From: Adiantum capillus-veneris
Lineage: Eukaryota; Streptophyta; Polypodiopsida; Polypodiales; Pteridaceae
Assembly: GCA_014529385.2 (NCBI GenBank)
Contig: CM043957.1
Span: 86,250,881 to 86,312,880 of the forward strand
Direction: 5' to 3'
DNA length: 62,000 nucleotides
A program made the translations under genes and the position numbers. Below, one piece after another: positions 10,840-21,375 of this stretch (positions are counted from its first letter, which is position 1; every line of letters begins with the position of its first letter). A model generated the notes under the pieces. That model was not told the origin of the DNA, did no database searches, and worked only from the letters and a program-made list of their open reading frames with translations.

Positions 10840-13800
10840 CTACCCTACACCTAACTGCTTGCGAAAATGCGCAAAGCTCTCTGAGGGAAGTCCTTTTGTA
10901 AGTAGATCAGCAGGATTTTCTGTGGTGTGAACTTTGACAAGCTGAAGTTGCTTATCCTCGAGCATTTCCCTGATGAAATGATACTTCACATCCACATGCT
11001 TTGTCTTTGAGTGATAAACTGGATTGCGAGCCAATTGTATAGCACTTTGACTATCACGATATAACACAGGCATCTCTTCTTTGATTCCCAAATTTGTTAC
11101 TAGTCGATTAAGCCAAATTGATTCTTTGCATGCCTCTGATGCTGCAACATATTCATCCTTTGTAGTAGACTGAGTAACACAATCTTGTAATCTAGAACGC
11201 CATGATACTGCTCCACCAGCCAATGTAAAGACATACCCTGACGTAGACCTTCGGTTGTCTAAGTCACCTGCATAATCTGAGTCTGTAAAACCCTTTACAC
11301 TTAGCTCCTGACTCCCATAGCATATACGCATACTCTTTGTAGCTTTCAGGTATCTCAATATTCATTTCACTGCCTCCCAATGTTTCTTGCCTGGGTTTGA
11401 CATGTATCGACTTACTACTCCCACTGCAAATGCAATGTCTGGGCGAGTAGCAATCATTGCATACATCAAACTACCCACTGCAGACGCATATGGAATCTTA
11501 TCCATTTCAGCGTGTTCTTCCTCAGACACAGGACAATCTTGTTTGCTAAGTTTCACATATGGTGGCAATGGAACACTCAATGCCTTTCCCTTCTCCATAT
11601 TGAAACGTTGCAAAACCTTGTCAATATACTCTGTTTGAGATAACCAAATCAACTTCTTTGATTTGTCTCTCTCAATGCGCATACCAAGTATATGACTTGC
11701 CTCACCCATGTCTTTCATGTCAAACGATTTTGCCATCTTTGACTTCAAAGCTGAAATTTCTTCCAAGTGCTTGCCAGCAATCAACATGTCATCCACATAC
11801 AAAATAAGGATCAGCCAACTACCATCCTTAGCCTTCTTTGTATATAGACAGTGATCGAACTCACTACGTTTGTAGCCTTGAGAAAGCATAAACTTGTGGA
11901 ATTTATGGTACCATGCCCTCGGTGATTGTTTTAAGCCATAAAGACTCTTTAACAACTGGCATACCCAATCTTCCTTGCCTTTCTCAACAAACCCTTCTGG
12001 CTGCTGCATGTAAATTTCCACATCTAAATCACCATGCAAGAACGCTGTCTTGACATCCATTTGGTGCAACACCAAATCTAATATGGCAACCAATGCAAGA
12101 AAGCATCTCAATGTAGTCATCTTGACCACTGGAGAGAAGACTTTATCAAATTCAATGCCTTGTTCTTGCTTAAAGCCCTTGGCAACAAGCCTTGCTTTGT
12201 ACTTTGGCTGACTATCATGAGCGGTGATCTTATACCTGTAAACCCATTTACAAGGTAGAGCCTTTTTGCCCTGTGGTAATTTAACTAGCTTCCATGTCTT
12301 GTTTTTATGCAGAGCTGTCATCTCTGACTGCATGGCCAATTGCCAATTCCCGGAGTCCTTCATTTGCACTGCTTCCTTGTAACATGAAGGCTCATTGCAA
12401 TCAGTCAACATGACATAGTTCATAGATGGAACAAACCTATCAGGAGGTCGCGTGACACGTCCAGATCTATGCACAATAGGTGGCTCAGGCTCAGCCACAA
12501 CCTGTGGTTCCACTCTATCCTGTCCTTGCTCCTCTTGAGCCCTGACATTTTGTCTTGCACGTGCAGGTCCATCTTCTTGGAAGACAACTCTTCTAATCTC
12601 CTCAACCCTCTCTGGTTTAGAATGATATTTGGATTCATTAAAGTGAACATCATTGCTGCGGACAACCTTTCTGGATTCGGGATCCCAAAGTCTGTACCCC
12701 ATCTCACCAGAATTACCATAGCCTAGAAAGATGCACTTTCTACTCTTTGGCTCAAGTTTGTTCCTAAATTCCTTTGGAACGTGAGTATATGCCTCACAGC
12801 CAAAGACTCTGAGATGCTTGTATGAGGGCATTTTGCCTGACCATACCATCTCTGGCACTGAATCCTTCTGCAAAACCTTGCTAGGAGATCTATTTACAAG
12901 ATGAACAGCTGTTGATACAGCTTCATCCCAAAACCCATTTGGCAGCTGTGCATTAGACAACATACTTCTGACCTTCTCTTGTATGGTCCTATTCATCCTC
13001 TCAGCAACACCATTTTGAGGAGGATTGTAAGGAGCAGTAAGTTCACGTTTTATACCTTTTGACTCACAAAAGTCCTAAAAGGCCTTTGAAACATACTCTC
13101 CACCATTGTCAGTGCGTAAGCATTTAAGCTTATTGCCACTTTGATTCTCCACAAGTGTCACAAACATTTTGAAAACACTAAACGCTTCATCCTTGTGCTT
13201 GAGAAAGTAAAGCCATACTTTCCTCGAGTAATCATCTATAAATGTCATAAAGTAAGAAGCTCCCCCTAGAGATAGGTTAGGCATAGGTCCACACAAATCA
13301 CTATGAACAAGTGCCAACTGTGTATCTCTTCTACTGCTTCTATGCTTATGTGGCTGTTGTGTTTGCTTACCATACAGACAATGTTCACAGAATTCAAAAT
13401 CATTAAATGAAAAGCCAGGTAAATAACCAGAACGAGACAAGATTTCCATTCCCTTCTTGGACATATGTCCTAACCGGCTATGCCACAAAGAAACGTTTGG
13501 CTGCTCGATTACATTGATTACATTTTTAGAGACATTTGATACATAAATCATGTAAAGTCCTTCAGACTTTACTCCATGTGCTACTGTCATAGAACCCTTG
13601 GATATCTTCCACATGTTCTGTCCAAAAGTGGTGACGTAGCCAGCATCATCAAGTAAACCTGTGCCGATCAAGCTCTTTGTAATTGCGGGAACATGTCTCA
13701 CATTCTTCAGCGTGAAAGAAGAGCCATTCTGAAACTTCAATTGTACATCTCCAACACCTAAGATCTCACATGTCTGCCCATTGCCTAGCCGAACATGATC

Positions 13801-14820
13801 TTTAGTGGTCACATAAGAGGTAAACCACTCCTTGTTTGGAGACACATGAAGTGATGCCCCTGAGTCTATAATCCAGTCACTCAGTGCATTTCCATGAAAT
13901 GCTGTAAGAAGAGCTGAGTCCATTGTATTCTTCAAGAAGTAGATGTCTCCTAACACTAGACTATCATCCTCTGCAACAGTGTTTGTCACATTTATTTCTT
14001 GAATCTTCACTGAGGACTTGTTCTTCTCACCATGGTCTTCATCTTTCTCTTTGCCTTTTTCTGCTTTCCATTCTCTACAGTCTCTTTTCATGTGACCCTT
14101 CTTGCCACAATGGTAGCATTCTATGTCACTCTTGCCTTTAGCACTACGGGACTTGCTACGAGACTGATTCCTCTTTCCACCTTTGTACTTTTCTTGGGTC
14201 CTTCCCCTGACAACTAAGGCTGTTCCTTTGCCTTTGTCCATTGTCTTTCTATTGGTTTCTTCAGTAAGCAGACTTCCTTCTACACCTGCTATGTTCAAAC
14301 CATCTGGAGGTGCAGAATTACTCAAAGCTGTGCAAAAAGTGTCCCAACTTTTCGGCAAGGTGATCAACAGGAATATAGCTCTAACAGGTTCATCAAACTT
14401 GACACCTTGAGATGACAACTGACTATAGATTGTGTTGAATTCATTCAGATGATTGGACATAGTTGTCCCTTCTTTCATCTTCAAGTCAACAAGCTTCTTA
14501 AGCCAGTATACCTGTGAGGCTGCACTCTGCTTCTCATAAAGATCACTCAGCTTTAACCATGCTTGATAAGCCGACATCTCGTCTGCTACATTGAAGTAAA
14601 CGCTTTCTTCCAAAGTCAGCATAATGGTAGAAAGTGCCAATTCATCCATTTTGCTCCATTCATCTTCGTCCATATCTTCTGGTTTTATCCCCTTGAGCTT
14701 TATATGTTTTATCTGCTTCTTTTGTACCAACACGTGCCAAATCTGCTTCTTCCACAATGGGAAATTGGTTCCATCCAGCTTCTTGATATTGTAAAGAGCA
14801 GTGTCCTGTGATCCAGCCAT
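10840..14820 (-). pseudogene. Copia 1 gag-pol polyprotein, 1326 codons with two in-frame stops
   Basis: The start is ATG at 14818-14820 (MAGSQDTALY). Domains in order are a capsid-like gag, and a zinc knuckle CYHCGKKGHMKRDC (about residue 235). Then come a protease with DSGAS (about 318), integrase with its HHCC region at WHSRLGH (about 445) and the catalytic DNGGEY, RT with LYVDDMLIAG (about 1008), and RNase H ending at 10840. TAG replaces a codon at 13075-13077 inside integrase, and TGA stands at 11362-11364 where relatives have Trp in the RT/RNase H junction. The frame is otherwise uninterrupted. Stop readthrough is possible, but two nonsense mutations in a recently inserted copy are the simpler reading. 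Confidence 0.93.
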
Positions 14821-15904
14821 AGCTACGGTTCACAGTGGTTTACTTTCCTTGGAAAAATTCGGCAGAGTTTCCCCTGTAGACTGACCTCTGAACCAATATC
14901 ATCCTGTCAAATGAACCAAAAAAGCTTCAGATTCTGCATAAATTTCGGCAAAGTCTCCTTTGTAAAATGGCTCTGGTGTACTCAAAAAACAGACCAAAAA
15001 ATAGCTCAAAAAACACTGTCTCTCTGACACTGTAAGCTGCGGGTAAACCTGTCCTGCACCTGTACTGTCTCTCACTGTCCTGTCACTATCCTGTAAGCAT
15101 AGACTGTGACAATGCCTCAACGGTAGTAAATCAAAGATGCAATCCCAACTGTCTAACTCACAGTCAATACATCCTAGCTGCCTATCTAAGGGTGTTTGAG
15201 GGATCGCTCCAAGACCTGTATCACCGAAAGGATCTCAACATTCGAGAATCCCCCAGCTCAATAAAACCTCACTCAACCCTCAACAAAGGCTGCAGTAAAT
15301 CTGACAGTACATAGACTTCCCACAAAGTCATACATCCACAAATTTCCCACTATATGCTGTAACCGCTGCAGCGGTTGTTTGCTGCGTGACTCATAGCCAA
15401 CAAACCCTCAACAAACATACATCATCTCTGACAATACATCCCATGTGGAAGTACCTGCAATGTCAGGATGAAATCTGGAATATCAAGCAGCAAACACAAG
15501 CTACCTGATGAACTAGTGGATGTCGCCTACAGTCTGTGTGTAGATGCGCCCGTGTCGTATGTGACACGCCTCCAAGAACTGTGAGCCGTCCTCCGATGTG
15601 TAGACAGCCACAAATCAACACTCTAGGAGTGTCGATATCCTCAGCACCTGCAGTCGTAGGCCGAAAAAACCCCAAATTTGCAGAGTCGGATCTACACCCG
15701 CTGAGACCACGTAGTCGAAAATGGCCTGCGCAGGACTTTGTCGAAGCCGAACGGTGATCGAGATGACCTCAGAATGAAATTCTGAGCACACCAAGCCCTA
15801 CGGGGTCACCCACAAGATTTGGGGCCGTGTCTTTGCCTGTCCAATTTCACTCCAATCTGAGATGGTGACTCTAGCCTCCTGTAGTGTTGCCCCGAGCCTC
15901 GATC

Positions 15905-15920
15905 TGAGCTCTGATACCAG
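15905..15920 (-). promoter_or_regulatory. Primer binding site of Copia 1
   Basis: On the minus strand this reads ACTGGTATCAGAGCTC, complementary to the 3' end of initiator-Met tRNA, next to the 5' LTR edge. It primes minus-strand cDNA synthesis. Confidence 0.92.
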
Positions 15921-15921
15921 T

Positions 15922-16113
15922 TGAAGGAGTACGAGCGGAAGTGCGACGCGAGAGAGAGTGCGAGAAGAAGAGCACGACGATATGGTGAACTTGCTCTACT
16001 GTAATGTGTAGAGCATAGTGAGTTCTTATTAGGTTTTTACAAAAGAATATGTGTACATATCTGGCGGCCCGCCCACTTACTTGGGCAACCACATTGGGCT
16101 TTATACCCCAACA
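15922..16113 (-). repeat. 5' LTR of Copia 1
   Basis: 192 bp, same ends as the partner LTR. It should carry the element's promoter and polyadenylation signals. Confidence 0.95.
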
Positions 16114-16118
16114 ATTTG

Positions 16119-17490
16119 CAGTTATGGTGACCTCCCTCCCTTCTCTATTTAAAGGTGAGGGTGCATCTCTGCCCCTCACTTAGCTTTGGTTGTACTCTGT
16201 TTTCTTGCATAAAATTTGTGATTGCATATCTGAATCTCCACCACATTGAAGCATGGAGCTCTCAACTCAATTAACTCAAACCGGCCACTGTTATTTCATG
16301 GTTTGTTTTACTTGTTGTATTGCTTTGTGTTTGTACTGCAAGGGTTTGTTATTCTGAGATGATGATAGTTTTTTCACAAAGGTTTTAGGAAGTTATGGTT
16401 GATTCTTCCTACAACGTTGTTATCCCAAACTTGGGGGTACTCTGCGTCGTGTGAGTACTGATGGTTCACAGACTACTATCTATACTTATAACGGTTTTTT
16501 TGGAAAAAATCCACCTAAAGGGTCATTGGTATGTTCACTTGGTTTATCTAGGGTTGTCTTTTTGCGTTGGAAATCAGTACTAAATGGGATTTCTATTGTT
16601 CTTTTTTGCCTACCAATCTAGGTTGCAGGATGGCGGGCTATTTGATGCCTTATTGTTTGACTATTACTCTATGTCGGGAAAAACTCATGATATTTTGGAA
16701 AAAGGGGGGTGTAGCTGTACCCGTCGCACACTAGTAATGGGTATATATTTTTTTGGCCAAATGCGTACTGTCGTTGTTTCGGTACATGGCTTTACATTAG
16801 GGCTCTAATTTACATTCTGGCTCGCTAGCAATTACTTGGCCTTTTTACTTTTTTGCTGATTAAAACTGCTAGCTAATGCTTGGGAAGGATTGTTTTGGAA
16901 AAAATGAGAGGGATTACCATTTACATCACTAGGATTTTGGTTGTCCCCATGATTACTTCAGTGATGGTTCCCTAAAGTCTGGTTGTTACACTACCTTTTT
17001 CAATAGCTACATAGGCGCTATGATCTTGTAAATTTTGGTGTAAATTTGGCCTAAACCTGTCACTTATGGGTGCTTGATGGTAACACGGCTTCTTTTGGTT
17101 TTTTGATTGAAACCATCATGAGGGAGTCTCTACAAATGATTATTTTCTCATATACGATTGCATATTGTAGCATAAATCCTTAGGGCTTCCTGCTACCGTG
17201 GTTGGTCGAAAGCATGATCAAGATAGGGTAACTTACAAAATATGGTAAGTTGTGATTAACCTAATTACTTTGCCCAACCAAATAACAAACATTGAACTAG
17301 CTTTTGGCTGGGTTGTGGCTACTTTAAGAGAGTTTTTATTTTTTTTTAAAAACTAACTACACTAACTAGTGCTTTCACAAAAAAAAAAAAGATGAACTAT
17401 GACTTAATATGGGGGGATTCTGACACTTGGATTAGAAGGGGTAATGGCCTTCTAATCAAAATGATGTAAATTTTGTCTATAAAGGGAAAA
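16119..17490 (+). repeat. PLE-A right pseudo-LTR, second part, with candidate promoter
   Basis: This continues the sequence broken by Copia 1 and runs into the repeat shared with 93-512. CTATTTAAAGG at 16144-16154 resembles a plant TATA box. PLE transcription is expected to start inside pseudo-LTRs, so this could be the PLE-A promoter (inference). No coding sequence was recognised. Confidence 0.4.
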
Positions 17491-17912
17491 TTTTGGGCTC
17501 CTTTGTTAAAAAACACATTTACTATTTGGACTAAGCTTGTACAAAGTAAAGTAAATTTTTTTAAGATCGACATGAATAACAACTGGTATGGTCCATTGAT
17601 ACTTGTAATACACATTTAAGGCTAACATATCTATTGTCTTGTTTGGATGGATGCAGGTAAGGACTCTATGTTATCTTGGAAGGGTTTTTTTTACTTTGGC
17701 AACCTGACCTACATTGGATTGCACACTCATTTATGATTTGGGAAGTTCTTTTACTATCTATATATTGGAATGGGACCTCATTCTTACAAACATTGTACAA
17801 AAATGATTCTAATACTGAATTGTTCTGTACTTATCTGTTTGTTTTTCTAAAGCCAGTTGTCTTTTGAATGTAAAAGTTAAATTATGTCTTATTATCTAAG
17901 GTAAAACAACTA
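17491..17912 (+). repeat. Right copy of the PLE-A direct repeat, holding the CACTA empty site
   Basis: It matches 93-512. At 17491-17496 it reads TTTTGG continuously where the left copy has the CACTA terminus followed by TTTAGG. This shows the ancestral sequence without the CACTA insertion. Similarity to the left copy ends near 17912 in CA repeats, which I take as the 3' end of the PLE-A structure. Confidence 0.75.
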
Positions 17913-17945
17913 TACACACACACACGCACGCATGCACACATACAC

Positions 17946-18400
17946 AAAGTAAGGAGATGTTGTAGCAACTATGAAAAGGTTTTTGAAAAGGGATAGGGAG
18001 CTAGAGTAGGAAAGTTGATGTTTCACATCAAGAAAGAGGTTATGGAAATTAAAAGAGAGATGCAAGCTTGGTAAGAGAGTGAAAGTGGACTAGGGAACCT
18101 TGATCAAGGAAGGAGATGTTGGAGCTATGGAGACAGAAGTTGCTGATCTAGAATGAGATGTTAGAGCTATGGAGAAAGAGTTTGCAGATCTAACAGAGAA
18201 GATTTTGGAGATATGGACAAAGAGGTTGCAGATCTGGAAGATCTAGAAGGAAATGTTGGATCTATGGAGAAAGAGGTTGCAGATCTAGAAGGAGATCTTG
18301 TAGCTATGGTGAAAGAGGTTGCAGGTTTAGAAGGAGATGTTGTAGCTATGGAGAAAGAGGTTGCAAATCTAGAAGGAGATGTTACAGAGGTAGAATGATG
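17946..18400 (+). repeat. 42-bp minisatellite reading as a 14-residue coiled-coil repeat
   Basis: About seven imperfect units carry the words GGAGATGTTG(T/G)AGC, ATGGAGAAAGAGGTTGCAG and ATCTAGAA. A frame at 18213-18398 translates as repeats of MEKEVADLEGDVVA, two heptads per unit. Earlier units contain stops, so I read it as a tandem repeat rather than a gene. A first isolated unit-like word occurs at 17951. Confidence 0.75.
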
Positions 18401-18449
18401 TGTGGTAGGCTACTTTACAAAAAGATGCCCTAGCATGAGAAGAGTAGGG

Positions 18450-18450
<1 letters not shown>

Positions 18451-18489
<39 letters not shown>
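18451..18489. repeat. (GA)n microsatellite
   Basis: Uninterrupted GA repeats follow the minisatellite. From here to 18865 no gene is evident. Confidence 0.9.
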
Positions 18490-18491
<2 letters not shown>

Positions 18492-18865
18492 TCAGGGCAT
18501 TTTAGAGAGAGAATGGAGATAAACATTGCAGAACTACACTTTTCAGTAGTTGAGGGGAGAGAAAGAGAGTTTAAGACACTTTTGGAGGGAGAGAAATAAG
18601 AATAGAGAGAAGACAAAGACGAGACAAGAGAAGGAAACTTTTAATGTTTGAAAATTGAAAAGGTGCTTTTGGGGGGAGAGTAACTCCAACCAGATCTAGT
18701 AAAATCCGCATATATTCTCTAAGAAAATAAGCAAAAGTATTTTTATATAAGCATGTCTAAACTATCTACCCACCATTCTAGCCCTTGTTCAAAGCTTGAT
18801 GAAGTTTTAAGTTTTTCCTTAAACTACCAAATAAAGAGGCCCTCCTATACCCCATTCTCTTCCTA

Positions 18866-19415
18866 ATGGCATGGTTAGGCCTAGCTCATCTCCATTTTGT
18901 TCACCATTGTTATTAGTGCAAATGAAAGATGGCACATATCGTATGTGTGTCGACTATAGAACACTAAATAGGATCACTATCAAGAATAGGTTTCCCGTTC
19001 CACGGATAGAAGACCTATTTGATAAGCTACAAGGGTCAATCTACTTCAATAGGATTGACCTAAAAAGTTGCAACCTTCAAACAAGGATAGTTGATCAAGA
19101 CATTGTAAAGTCCGCATTTCCCACTACGTTTGTTCTTTACGAGTATATTGTCATGCATTTTAGCTTGACCAATGCACTAGCCACATTTAACTGCATGATG
19201 GAGAATCTGTACAGGCCTCACCGAACCTTTACTGGAGTGTTATTTGATGATATACTCATCTACTCTAATTAATTAGACGAATACAACCAACACCTCCAGG
19301 TAATATTTCACGTTTTACGAGAGAATAAACTTTATATTAATCAAAAGAAAAGTGAATTTTTCTTGCAAGAGATTTAGTATTTAGGTCACATTATCTCTGA
19401 AGATGGCATCCAAAT
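18866..19415 (+). pseudogene. Old Gypsy element, RT fragment (first half)
   Basis: The sequence opens abruptly inside RT at MVRPSSSPFCSP and carries VDYR-LN, FNRIDLKS and the active site LFDDILIYSN (about 19239-19268). The 5' LTR, gag and protease are absent, so the copy is truncated. After a stop at 19270 the homology runs on to GHIISEDGIQ, where the younger Gypsy interrupts it at 19415. The reading resumes at 27830 with MDPSKLEVIKGWPNP, the exact continuation in the relative. Confidence 0.9.
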
Positions 19416-20609
19416 TGTAACATTTAATGGACTAATAACTTATGTGTAGCGGGAATTAGCATGAACATAGTGGGCATTTCATTAGAATAGATTCCTAATG
19501 ATAATTACAAGAGTGCTTGGGTAGAGAGAGCAACAAAAAGCATAAGACCTAGTTAGATAGCATCAACAATACTTTCAAAAGAGAGAGAAATTAAGCTGAT
19601 GACAACAGTTGAGGACCGGATTTTCATGGAGCCTGTCCCCCCTCCAAAAGGCTTTGTATTATGGTTTCTCCCATCAAGAGAGACATTGTACAATACAATT
19701 CTTTGTGTTCCTTCAAGACTAGCTAGTGCAATGAAGATGAAAGCTTCATGCACTAAGAAAAACACTTAGCAAACACAACTTGAATTATCCCCGTTCTCAG
19801 ACCCAAGACCTCACACACCTTCGAAGATGGTGAGAGCTAGCAGGGTATGAGAGTAGATTGAGAGGAAGAAGGAGTATCTTACGAGAAAGATGTACATCTC
19901 CTCACATAATCACTCATATTAGCATAGATTAGCTTAGTAATTAGCTTGGTAGAGGAGATGAGCATGCATTGAAGCTTGGATCTTGGTTGGATTTGCATCC
20001 ACATGCCAAGAGAGTGTTGATGTAGGCTTCTATCTCACAAGCTTGGAGTAGGCGATGAGCTCTCCATTAAAGCTTGGGAAGAGATAGTCTTCTTTGCTTC
20101 ACACATAGACTGTGTGTGAGTGTGTGTGTGTGTGATAATGCCTTGCAAAAATCAGCCCCCTCTCTCTCTTGGGCGAGCCCTCTTGCTATTTGCTCTTGTT
20201 GAGCCCTCATTGGCTCTCCCCAAGTCAAGCCAATGACCATTAAGCAGCATAAGTGATAGCCTTTTGACATGTGTCCCCCTTTCCCCTTTTGTGAGATCTT
20301 AAGGTAATTAAATAATTAAACTAAACTCTCATTGGACCCCTTTGCCTCCTGGCCAATAGGAATCAGGCAAGCCATTGGGCTCCTGAATGCTCATTGGACC
20401 CCTTGGGAGACTGCCCAATAGTCTTCTAGGAGACTTAATTCTCATTGGTTTCTTTTATTAAATGTTTTTAAATTAATTAAACTAGATTTACTCTAGCTTA
20501 ATTCTCATTGGTCCACTTCAAGGGTCATCCAATAGAAACTGGGCACACCTTGTGGGCGTCTGGCCTAGGGAGCTGACATGTGTCCCTCATTCCCTTTGTG
20601 TAAAGGGAG

Positions 20610-20650
<41 letters not shown>

Positions 20651-21020
20651 TTTTCTCTCTCATCCCCTACCTTTAGGGCTCGCCCCCTCCCATGTAGGGA
20701 TATGCAAAGACTTTTTTACACACACAAAGCATCCAATTTCCCTAGGTTTGACCTTTGGACACAACCTTTGAATTTTGGAACCTTAGCATTTTGGAAGTCT
20801 TAATGGGCTGAACCTTAGGGTCTTTTTAGCCCATTGTTGCACATGGCTCTTTTGCAGATGCCCCCCCCCCCCCCCCCCCCCCCTTTGGATCCCTACTGTG
20901 GCCGGTCTGCTAGCTTTCACCAATATTCTAACTTTTTCTCCCCTAGCACTTCCCCACATTAAATGATCAGTTTAATATGAGAAAATAATTTAGGAGAATT
21001 AGATGTTGATTATTATGACA
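19416..21020 (-). repeat. 3' LTR of the younger Gypsy
   Basis: Begins TGTAACATTT and ends TTATTATGACA on the plus strand. Contains GT tracts at about 20107-20134 and 20612-20649 and a 23-base C run at 20861-20883. Five copies of CTCATTGG lie at 20206, 20328, 20390, 20441 and 20504. The minus-strand purine tract GAGAGGTAA abuts its right edge (21021-21029). Confidence 0.93.
20206..20511 (-). promoter_or_regulatory. CCAATGAG box array in the Gypsy LTR
   Basis: In the element's sense direction the LTR has five CCAATGAG motifs spaced roughly 50-120 bp apart, with further CCAATAGG variants. They lie in the upstream (U3-like) part and resemble CCAAT boxes. Regulatory use is inferred. Confidence 0.45.
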
Positions 21021-21029
21021 TTACCTCTC

Positions 21030-21375
21030 TATTGAAATCATAGTCGTCCTCGACTATGGTGTAGAGAAGATAAAGCATGTTCATGAGTCCTTTTCTTAGC
21101 GGGTAGAGGATCCCTATGTTACCCTACGACATCATTCCACAATGGATGACTAGTCCATTTGGCGCTTGAGAGCCTGAGGCTGCCGCAAGCATGTCTACAC
21201 ATTAGTCCTATCAGTCTTCCATAGTAGAGTGACAAGCTCTACTTGGTGTTTGGGAGACGTCGTCTCCGCAAACTTGATCTAAGCATGCATACTACTTCAT
21301 TTTGTACACAAATAAAGAAAAAGAGAGTCTTATAAGACAAAAACTTTGTTCATTTTTAACATTTTGTACATTTGC
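21030..21375 (-). other. 3' untranslated region of the younger Gypsy
   Basis: Non-coding sequence between the pol stop at 21376 and the purine tract. It includes the word GGAGACGACGTCTCC and its surroundings, also seen in the old Gypsy near 29280. Confidence 0.6.

Larger units (their letters stand above)
10559..16113 (-). mobile_element. Copia LTR retrotransposon 1, nearly intact
   Basis: Two 192-bp LTRs, the target duplication ATTTG on both sides (10554-10558 and 16114-16118), a primer binding site matching initiator-Met tRNA and a purine tract are all present. The internal part has one long frame with only two stop codons. The order is gag, protease, integrase, RT, RNase H, so it is Ty1/Copia. 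The close match of the LTRs suggests a recent insertion. It lies in the right pseudo-LTR of PLE-A. The leader between primer site and gag (14821-15904) is about 1.1 kb with nothing recognisable in it. Confidence 0.95.

Noticed and set aside
10840-14820. Programmed stop readthrough in Copia 1
   Set aside because: The two stops sit within integrase and at the RT/RNase H junction rather than at the gag/pol border, so simple nonsense mutations are more likely.
93-17912. Hammerhead ribozyme in the PLE repeats
   Set aside because: PLEs can carry hammerheads, but I found no CTGATGA core paired with a GAAA core in a suitable arrangement in either repeat family.
18213-18398. A small coiled-coil protein gene
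   Set aside because: Flanking units of the same minisatellite contain stops and there is no promoter or splice context, so a tandem repeat is the better call.
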